Source of the DNA: Centroberyx gerrardi | Taxonomy: Eukaryota; Chordata; Actinopteri; Beryciformes; Berycidae | Length of the DNA: 64,000 bases | Assembly: GCF_048128805.1 (NCBI RefSeq) | Contig: NC_136005.1 | Coordinates: forward strand, 22,280,760-22,344,759 | Direction of reading: 5' to 3' | Part shown: positions 55,146 through 64,000 of the stretch, piece after piece | Position numbering within the stretch: the stretch's first letter is position 1 | Layout: every line of letters begins with the position of its first letter | The notes under the pieces: generated by a model | Told to the model about the DNA's origin: nothing | Seen by the model: the letters and a program-made list of their open reading frames with translations, nothing else | Database searches by the model: none | Position numbers and translations under genes: made by a program

Positions 55146-57870
55146 TTATAAGCCACCGACATAAAAGAGAATTTAGAAAATGAATCTTGTATGAATCTTA
55201 TAAATTACATAGGGCTTATAGGTTTCATACTATGAAATCGGCCCCTTTCATCCTATGAAATATAAATCATATTAGGCAGGCCCTATATGATTCTTATAAA
55301 ACCTTTTCATATAGAATAAAATACTGGTAGCACTTTACATTTACATTACAGTACACAAATGACAGGGTAATTGGTAATTTTTGGTAATTTTTGGGTAATT
55401 TTGGTAAAAAAAAAAGAAAGTAATTGAACTATAAAGCCTGACTTGGCAGTACAGTTCCTATGGTGTTATCTATTAATTTCATAATAGGTATTGGATAACA
55501 ATACTTTAACAGCCTCATCCATCTTCTGAATTAGAATACAGAAGTTCCATGTTCTTTCTAAAGAAGGCAAGGACCGTTAAGGAAATGTTTCCAAAGTATT
55601 ACATAGTACTTATTCAGTGATGATTGCACAACTTACTACTACTACTACTTTGAATCAGTTTACCACGCACTGCATCTTGATGAAATCTGTACAGAAAATG
55701 TTATATTGTCTGAAAGTGTGATACTATATTGTCTGAATATTTTATATTTTTTTTAATCAATCTTATTTTATTAACAATATTTAACACCTCAGTGTGCTTC
55801 ACTATTCCTTTTACCAATCTTATAAAGTTCATAAAGGGTGTTATAATATTCATCATCCTGGCCTGAGTTCATCTACACCAGGACAAAAAGCCAACAGCTT
55901 CCTGCTTCCCAACCAAACTAACAAAAGGAGCCGTTTGCTTCTGGGGTGTTGATGCAAATCCTCATACATTATGTAACCACTGAAATCAGGTCATTTCTTG
56001 AGCTTTCAGTATTTGTACACCAGAACCATGACAAACCACATTTCTGGTCTAGGGCGCGTACCATTTGGCCGTGGCATCCTGGCCGGGGACCTTTCTCGCA
56101 CGTCATCCCCATCTCTCTTCCCCCCTTTCCTGTCTCTCTCAACTGTACTATCTAATAAAGTAGAAATGCCATAAAAATAATCTAAAAAAACCAACAAAAC
56201 GATTTGTTTATTAACAGTTTATCTGTGTTAACATAATAAATATTACCATTTTTACTTGCTCATAAAGTGTAGCTCTTTTTTTTTTTATTTTCTCACTACA
56301 CAAATCATGCATCATGGTCAAAGGTTGTGACAGAATCTGATTTCCCTCTAAACACCTAATGAGTCAACCTGTATGTCAACAATGCTCACACAAATACTGA
56401 CCTGGTTTCGCCAGCACAAGCCTTTTATTTGGAATTCCACGGAACATGAATTATGCTGTGACGCTTCTTGCAACATAAGGAAGCATATCAGCGCACTAAT
56501 TACATGCTATGTGCAGAGGGGACTCATCTGTCATCTGATTTGTTGTGAAAATACAGTACAACGATTGCATATGTCATGGAAACTCTACAAAACAGCTACT
56601 GTTGGAAAGCTGTCCCACAGGTGGAAGGTCACAGGTAGACTCCCCCTGACAGCCAATATCTGACACGGTCGCCCGGCACTCTAAGGCTGCATGTCCACCG
56701 AAAATCTCTGTTTGTTACAAAAGCGCTGAGAACTTGGCAGGTTTTTCAGAGTGCTGAGTGCTTAAAGTTAGAAATATTTGTGAAAACATTTCAGCAAAAG
56801 AGAGCTGTGCTTCAAACAGGTTTTCAATAATTGCACAGCGACAGCAGCAGCCACAATCAGCGCTTCCAACAGGCTTCTGTTTTCTGGAAATAAGAAAAAC
56901 TGTCTGAATATCCAGTGGACAACTAACCGTTTTTGAATATGTGCAATGGCTGTGGAAAGGGTTTCATAGACAGCAGAGACATGGAACTTGCTCAACACAT
57001 ACAAAATCATCTAAACTTTCAACTGAAGAAGAAAAAGGAAAGAAAATCTCCTTCAAAAGTTCTATATTTATGTTTTGGAAAGAAGAAGAAAATCAGTGCT
57101 AATCAGAGTGCCTTTATTATTTTAGCCAGCAGTCTTTTTGTAGGGGTCAGTGCCCAGTTTTTCATATTGTTCATATCTCATTATGGGATTAAACTCTTCA
57201 AATTAAACAAAACAAAACAAAGTAAAAACAAAACAAAACTGGAGTTATAAAGCATTAAGGCAGCAACAGGCATAATTATAGTACATGGGTGCTCTAAATT
57301 CTTAATTCATAGATGTGATGAATGGTATAATAACTTAAGGTTTACTTGTGACATAGTGGAAAAACTCCTGATCTAAAATCTGCACAAGAAAACCAACTGA
57401 AAGCAATCTCTTCAGTCAGGTCATGAGGTTTACTTCTTCTAACTGGTAGCTACATACTTCACCCTCTCTATTATTACAGATAATTAGTATCAAAGTGAAA
57501 ATTAACAACACATTTCAAATCAAGACTGCGCACACCGTCTCTACTAAATCATTCTCACACTGGCTGAAGTGTAATGTGAAAAAATGAAGAGTCCTTGTCT
57601 CTTGGCTCCAAAGACAGTGCAGAAACAAAAATGTCAAATTCCCCTCTGCGTTCTTTCCCTGTCACCACAACATCCCTATTGAACTGAACAATGCAACAAA
57701 CACTGTCACACCATCAAGCTCAGAGCACAGAGAGGTCAGGTAGTCAAATTCAGAGTAGCTTTTAGTGAATGAGTCACAGTCTGGTTACAGGAATTGAAAG
57801 GAATACAGACGTGTTGATCATCGCAGATCTTGACTAAACTATTCAGAAATTTGATTTCAGGATGGATTTT

Positions 57871-57891
57871 CAGATAGATAGATAGATAGAT

Positions 57892-57946
<55 letters not shown>
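57871..57946. repeat. (GATA)n microsatellite
   Basis: About 18 GATA units, one interruption. Confidence 0.97.
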
Positions 57947-60861
57947 AACATGAAAGACAGAACTCTGATCTGCGATATGAAAAAGTTCCATTGTCTGCTG
58001 CTCCATTCATAATAAATGGGGGAAAACAACATTGTACACACACTGTTACCCAGGGTGTTTTAAAGCAGATATACTGGAGGTATATTTGTGATTCAGGGCT
58101 GTAAGAGCTACTAAGAATGAACAACCATAGTGTGAAAGTTAACAAGTGTGTCCACAAAGTCAGTCTCTCATAGATAAACATGGAGAGGTGGGGATAAGTG
58201 GAAAAAACTGATAGGTGTACAAACTCAATATCTGTAGATTCCCATTGTATTCTTTGGTCATTAATGAAACAAATCTAAATCAGGATTTTTGTTAGCCTGT
58301 CATGATGTTACCCATAGTAACTCAAGCCGACTTTTGCATATTTAGTTATCGCCACTGAAAACAGACAGTAAAATGATAAGCAAAACAGTAAAATTATAAC
58401 TTTGTAATTCTAACAACCATAAAGCAATGCTATCCAGTTAGCTGTTCCCTGCAAGTACCCAAATGAGCCATGATGAGCAGCTCAAAGTGTTGCATCAGAG
58501 TAGATTCTCCCTAGGTTCTCTCATTTTTCACTTTGAAAGAGAGTTAGAAAGTATTGTTTGAGCCATCCGGGATAAAATGTAACATGTACATTCTGTTTTT
58601 GGATGGGTTTCCTCTTTAAGGAGCAGGACTTATATTATTAAACAGGAATGAGTGGGATATAGAGTAGAGGAACGCACAAGGTTCTTATATGTGGGGATTT
58701 AATGTGTGAGCATCAGCTGGCACCTGATTGTGCATCCAACAGTTACAATATGGTGATATGGTGTGGGGTGCCAATGATATGTCACTCCAGCATCTTGTTA
58801 TCAATGGTTCACAAGGTGCAAATGTGTGTATACCTTATTTAGCAGAAAAGCCCCCATAATAAATCCTTAGTACTGACCAAGTGACAAGGATATACATTTT
58901 TGTGCCATTTAGTGCCCTAAACCACACTGTACCCAACACATGCTCTTTGTTATCTTGTCATCGTTTCATGATCTGCATAAGGAAATGTTACTCATCCAGC
59001 ATCTTATGATTTACATGATATGATCGTTACTGGTAAAACAGACAAGTCTAAACAGGAGTAATAGCATACTAAGAAAATTAGGTCATCTTTAGCAAAAAAA
59101 AAAATTTCCTTTGGACTACACCCCTTCTTCAAATACCTCAACAATCAGTAGTCAGATCTGTGACAAGTGATAAGGCTATTGATAATCTTCATCTACAGTC
59201 ATACGAGTGAGCCGCAGTATTCAAATCTGAAATAACAACACATCGAGGACTAAAAATAACCCCAAGATAACATGGTTGCCCTCATCAACTATTTCCATGT
59301 CTATAGCAGGAGAGTCATGAAAAGCAGAGGCGTAATGCAGAGACTGCGTGCAAACAGAGTTCGTCTTAAGAGGTAATCAGATGGCTGAGCCGTCGAGGGC
59401 GGAAGTGTAAGAGGAAGGGGATAAGGAGTGATTGGCAATGAAAGAAAAGAAAGGGAAGAAGACACCTGGGCAGGGACAACTGGTTTCTGTCTAGGTATTA
59501 GCACACAGGCCTACTGCGGCATACTGGAATCATCACCACATATGAAGAAATACCTTTGCATGAACTACTCCCTCCACTATTAGAAAGTTGTTAAAAGATT
59601 CAAAAACAAACAAATATTTAATGGAAATGACCCTAGAAATAAGATCAGGTCTCAAAAACCACAAATTACCACAAGAACAAGGAAACAATGAAGTGGGTTT
59701 TTGAATCTCATCCTTGAATGTGAGCAATACTCTGAAAAAATACTTTACGTTTTGGAGAGCTCCAGATGTGTCCCTTAAGAGGCAAAAAAAATATGTTGGG
59801 TTACGTTCTCTGTACATTACCGCAGTAGAGGTTTGAACAATGCAAAAAAAAACACGAAAGGCATCAATGTGCATGTTTACAGTCACGGTCATCCTGTTGA
59901 AGGTTACACTGACTGATGCAAAGAAGTCTGTGAATGATTGTCAGAATAACAAAGGTTAAATAAAGAGCATGGCGGTAACACTGCCATGGTTCCATTCTGA
60001 AAGTTACCACCAACGTTATGGCAGAGGAAAATCATGATATATGGCATATGAAAATAAAGTAAAATTTCCTCAAATATTAGCAAATGAAAATTAGTACAAA
60101 TACAGCTTGAGTAGAAGCGTGTGTACAAAATGTTTTACACCAAGTTACTCTTATTTATCAAGGTGTTCAGGATTTACCTTTTATTAATTGATACGGTTTG
60201 ATTTTATAATTGATTTTATAATTAATTAATTAATAGCATCTCACCCATGACTGGAAATAATTCTCACCAGTAAGCCAAAAATCTTGACATACAGGTTGAT
60301 AACAAATTTTTGGCACCTTTAAGTTTTATGGTCAATTAAGTGATGACAATTAATCTTACCAGCAACCTAAAAAACCTAAAAACAGTTACTTGCACAATAT
60401 TACAACATATTATGACTTTCGGGATTTCATAAAGCATTTCATTAGTGACTAACAAAAATCGCGGCATCATGGACAGGTTAGGAACCGTTACTGGTTTGTA
60501 TTCTGGGCCCCGATCTCCACCTTCCTACTTGCTGCTCCTCTGCTCACTGGCCTCATTCACAGTGAGTGACTGACCTGCTCTGCTTTGTGTTCCTGCAGTG
60601 CCTCCCAGTGGGCAGATAAAACATGATCATGCAAACTTTCAAGCCTGAGCCTAATTTTCCTTGGAACAATCAAGTGAGCCCCCCCAAACAAAAAGAAAAA
60701 CAAAAACACCACTGTGGGATGAGTAATGAATGAGTGGCGAACGGTAGCAACAAGGGGTGGAAGAGAGGGTGAGGGGCGCGACGTGGGCCAGCTACTGCGT
60801 CACTTTCTCCTCCTCCTCTTACGCACTTCTACTACAATCTGGATCAGCTATGGTGTTGCGC

Positions 60862-60862
<1 letters not shown>

Positions 60863-60897
<35 letters not shown>
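60863..60897. repeat. (CA)n microsatellite
   Basis: A CA run. Confidence 0.95.
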
Positions 60898-60899
<2 letters not shown>

Positions 60900-61018
60900 T
60901 GGAGTGAATCAGGGATCCCTACAGAGAAATTAGAAAACCCACTAATCCACGGGAGATTCTCCTGTAATGAAATACATATCCTGTCTCCTGTGACTTTCTC
61001 TTCTTTCCCAACCGCATG

Positions 61019-61057
61019 AATGATGATGAAGAAGATGATGATGATGATGATGATGAT
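61019..61057. repeat. (GAT)n repeat
   Basis: A run of GAT/GAA trinucleotides; on + it would encode poly-Asp, which explains an Asp-rich false frame. Confidence 0.95.
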
Positions 61058-61460
61058 CAACAAGGAAAATTACTGACCCTGCAATGTCTGGGGTCATTAT
61101 CATTGTACCTCCACTGTCTGACCGTCTCTAGCTGCTGTTCTGGGGTCCATATAGAAAGTCACAGCATTAAACCCCAGGAGGGAGTTTCTTGTTTTCTTTT
61201 CCATTACGCAACAATGTTATTAGGAACACACCTCAGAAAAAAAAACAGAAAAAAAAAGTGTCTGACAGGGAGGAATTCAGAAATCGCTATCAGAATTTAA
61301 TGGCTGTGGATGGGAGTCCAAACACCTGAATCCATGGTAAATCCTGATTGCATCTTTGATTACAGTACGCATGAGAAGAGTTGGAGTTGGAAGTTCAGTT
61401 TTGTTCTAAAATGATATGTGCACCGTTGGAAAAATCTTTCACTTGGACTTACAGACCAGA

Positions 61461-61584
61461 CCAAGACCTCAAGTAACTCTACTGTATGAATGGATACAAT
61501 TATAACACAGCAAAGACCCTGCACTCTCAGTCTCTTTCATTTGATTGATTGCTTGAAAATGCTATTGATTTATACATGAAAGGA
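61461..61584 (+). repeat. Local direct duplication, copy 1
   Basis: CAAGACCTCAAGTAACTCTA then TTTGATTGATTG...TTGAAAATGC matches 62121-62262 in the same order and orientation, about 655 bp apart. Confidence 0.7.
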
Positions 61585-62120
61585 ATTGTGAAAACCTACA
61601 TCATTTCTCTACAGTGTGTAAAGAATGAATTAGATGAGGGATTCAGACTGCTGTTTGCAGCAAAATGTACTCTGTCCCTTATATCTCTAGATTCTGAGCA
61701 AAATTCTTCATGTTTCCACCAAAACCAAACAAAGCTTGCACAGACGGGTGAGAAAGCCTTGATGATCTCTGGGAACTCTACATGGAAGAGCCTGCAGGAA
61801 GACTCAAACCCTAAGGAACCGGTTACTCTTGGTGAATTTAAAACAGTTGTTCGGACCATAAAAGATGAATATACTGGAAATTGTTGCGTTGATTGAGATT
61901 ATTCATCTCTCTTTCTTTCTCTCTGCGCCTCTTTCTCATTTTTGTCTCTTACTCATTATGTGTTCCTTGTGTTTCTGTCTGTAACTAATGCACTGGAACT
62001 TTCTTTATCAAGTCCTGCTTGGAAAAAACTGGTTTTATAAACGTAAAAATATAAAGGACAAATAAGATTAACTAGACTGCATCAAAGCTTGTTATGAATT
62101 GTTTATGTCTGACAGGCATT

Positions 62121-62262
62121 CAAGACCTCAGGTAACTCTACTGCAGGAACAGATGAAATTACAGCAGTGCAGAGAACCTGTATTCTCATATTTTGGCAAA
62201 AGCAATCTATTTAATTTGATTGATTAACTGATTGAAAATGCAATTAATTTAAGCGTAAAAGG
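62121..62262 (+). repeat. Local direct duplication, copy 2
   Basis: CAAGACCTCAGGTAACTCTA then TTTGATTGATTAACTGATTG and AAAATGCAATTAATTTA. It diverged from copy 1 by substitutions and small indels. Confidence 0.7.
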
Positions 62263-62770
62263 TTGCAGGCTATGGCAATATCTTAATTAAAGGTTTGTCT
62301 TTTTCAGTGCATATGCGTGAGTATGAGAAATTGAATACAGTCAATTATCAGAGGTTTCAAAAAGGTCATGCAAAACTTTCCTTTGAACAGACATTTCTGT
62401 TGTTTTGAAGAGGATTTGTGTTTTTCTTAGCTTTGCCTTCACTGTGTGTGCAGGACATTCGTGCCATTTGGGCAGGGAGAACATTTAGGAAAGAAAAAAT
62501 CATTTGAGCAGGTGGAACAATCGCTTTGGAGACCACAATGAATCACTGAAGAAACGCTAAGGTTATTTGTAATTTGCTCCATAAGGCCAGACCAGAATCC
62601 GTGCATTCAGGACACTCACATGCAGACACTCAGGCTGACACACACACACAGACGTCAAGATGCCGTCACACACGTCCTGTAATGTGGGCATATACACCCA
62701 CAGACACACAAATTGCACATACCCATGCTCACTCTCCACTACCACCTATCACACACACGCGGGTGCATAC

Positions 62771-62794
62771 ACACACACACACACACACACACGC
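62771..62794. repeat. (CA)n microsatellite
   Basis: A CA run within a wider CA-rich stretch from about 62636. Confidence 0.95.
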
Positions 62795-63082
62795 ACAATT
62801 AGGCAAAGGCATGACAGACACTAAGCAGAAATGCCCATGAACACGCACAGATGTGTGCAGTTACACGCAAACAAGGAAAACGCTTGTGAGCCTGCATTTG
62901 TGTGTGTGTACACATCTACAAATCAGTCACATGAAAACATGAGAGAGCATTCAAACAATAAAAACATTCTGAAAACAAAGAGAGACTTATTGGAAATCGA
63001 AGTCAGTAGGTAAAGGAACAAAGCTTGTTCTGTGTGAGAAAATTCATGAGCTTTTCGTGCCTTTACTTTTCATTTCCTGTCC

Positions 63083-63759
63083 TTAAAGGGTAACTTCGGT
63101 ATTTTTCAACCTGGACCCTATTTTCCCATCTTTTGTGTCTAAGTGACTAAAGGGGACAACAATTTTTGAAATTGGTCCAGTATTGAGCGAGATCGCTTCA
63201 GCCGGCAGCCGCGAAATGGGCTGCAATGTAATCCGACGGGGCAAATCGCACCGTCAATGTACGTCCACTAAAAGTGCTTGTTTTTGCCACTGACAGGCTC
63301 TTATTTTTATTATAAGTGTCTGACAACATTATGGAAAGGACCCTACAGAGAAATGAAACGTTTTTCTTTACCTTTCACTTGATCCGGTCTGTGTGTAACC
63401 AAGTCTCGCTCAAGTCTTGTGAGAGTTGAGTTGTTGCAGGAAGTTACACACAGACCGGATCAAGCGAAAGGTAAAGAAAAACGTTTCATTTCTCTGTAGG
63501 GTCCTTTCCATAATGTTGTCAGACACTTATAATAACAATCTGAGCCTGTCAGTGGCAAAAACAAGCACTTTTAGTGGACGTACATTGACGGTGTGATTTG
63601 CCCCGTCGGATTACATTGCAGCCCATTTCGCGGCTGCCGGCTGAAGCGATCTCGCTCAATACTGGACCAATTTCAAAAATTGTTGTCCCCTTTAGTCACT
63701 TAGACACAAAAGATGGGGAAATAGGGTCCAGGTTGAAAAATACCGAAGTTACCCTTTAA
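63083..63759. mobile_element. Palindromic TTAA-flanked MITE with 313-bp arms
   Basis: The element spans 63087-63755 (669 bp). Left arm 63087-63399 and right arm 63443-63755 are exact-length inverted copies (313 bp each). I count 6 substitutions and no gaps, about 98% identity, around a 43-bp spacer. Ends are AGGGTAAC...GTTACCCT, flanked by TTAA at 63083-63086 and 63756-63759. A TTAA duplication fits the Kolobok or piggyBac superfamilies. The AGG terminus fits the Kolobok RRG rule better than the piggyBac CC start. No transposase is present, so it is non-autonomous. Confidence 0.9.
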
Positions 63760-64000
63760 TCTTTATGATTTTGCAACAGGTCATCACCATGAACAAATGT
63801 TAGCTTCAAAAAGTAAACCTGGTGCTTCGAGAATTCAGTGCAGTTCGACTGAAAGTGAGCCTCGTGGCATCTTCAGCCAATAGGAAATGAGATGTGCAGT
63901 TGTTGCATTCATCCAGTTCAACAGAGTTACAATAAGTCAGAGTTGATTAATTTGCATGTTGGCTTTGATCGAAGACGCCGCCATGCACGCCATGTCCTCT

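Larger units (their letters stand above)
50550..63080. other. Long gene-poor stretch
   Basis: No exon, RNA gene or conserved family was recognised on either strand over about 12.5 kb. It contains microsatellites, repeat B copy 2 and a local duplication (listed separately). All open frames here are short, mostly low-complexity, and resemble nothing I know. Confidence 0.6.

Noticed and set aside
61549..61896. 115-codon open frame in the gene-poor region.
   Set aside because: No ATG at its start, no recognisable domain, and the first part overlaps a duplicated non-coding segment. Probably chance.
1..64000. CRISPR arrays, bacterial operons, tRNA and rRNA genes.
   Set aside because: None seen. 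The repeats are microsatellites and transposon ends, and the gene structure is plainly vertebrate nuclear.

Overview
This window looks like a ray-finned (teleost) fish nuclear chromosome. It has intron-rich vertebrate genes with GT-AG splice sites, many CA/TG, GATA, GAAA and CT microsatellites, and fish-type DNA transposons. Four protein-coding genes can be rebuilt exon by exon with consistent splice phases, in the order HMCN1 (+), ARPC5 (-), PLA2G4A (-), PTGS2 (+). Their human orthologues all lie on chromosome 1q25-q31, so this is a conserved but rearranged and strongly compacted block. All identifications rest on my reading of translated exons against remembered family sequences; no search was run.

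Layout. 1-13.3 kb: the 3' part of hemicentin-1, 27 exons encoding about 1564 C-terminal residues (five Ig domains, six thrombospondin type-1 repeats, a nidogen G2-like domain, eight EGF modules and a fibulin-type tail), then its 3' UTR. 13.3-15.8 kb: no gene seen, perhaps ARPC5 3' UTR. 15.8-18.0 kb: ARPC5, the 16-kDa Arp2/3 subunit, four exons; its first intron has every mark of a minor-spliceosome AT-AC intron. 18.2-21.2 kb: a LINE fragment and simple repeats. 21.3-42.8 kb: PLA2G4A (cytosolic phospholipase A2-alpha), 18 coding exons, 747 residues, with a putative non-coding first exon near 42.4 kb. 44.0-50.5 kb: PTGS2 (cyclooxygenase-2), 10 exons, 608 residues, with a TATA/CRE/E-box promoter and an AU-rich 3' UTR. 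50.5-64 kb: no gene recognised; microsatellites, dispersed repeats, a local duplication and a near-perfect 669-bp palindromic transposon.

How the genes relate. PLA2G4A releases arachidonic acid from membrane phospholipid and PTGS2 converts it to prostaglandin H2, so two consecutive steps of prostanoid synthesis lie head to head. The two start codons are only about 4.1 kb apart, and the probable transcription starts about 1.3-1.6 kb apart. HMCN1 (extracellular matrix) and ARPC5 (actin nucleation) are neighbours by synteny and have no evident pathway link.

The most notable points are the U12-type intron of ARPC5, the compact divergent PLA2G4A/PTGS2 pair, an intact 826-bp hAT-like element with a perfect 8-bp target duplication in a PLA2G4A intron, and the 313-bp-arm TTAA-flanked palindrome near the right edge. 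I found no credible wholly new multi-gene system.
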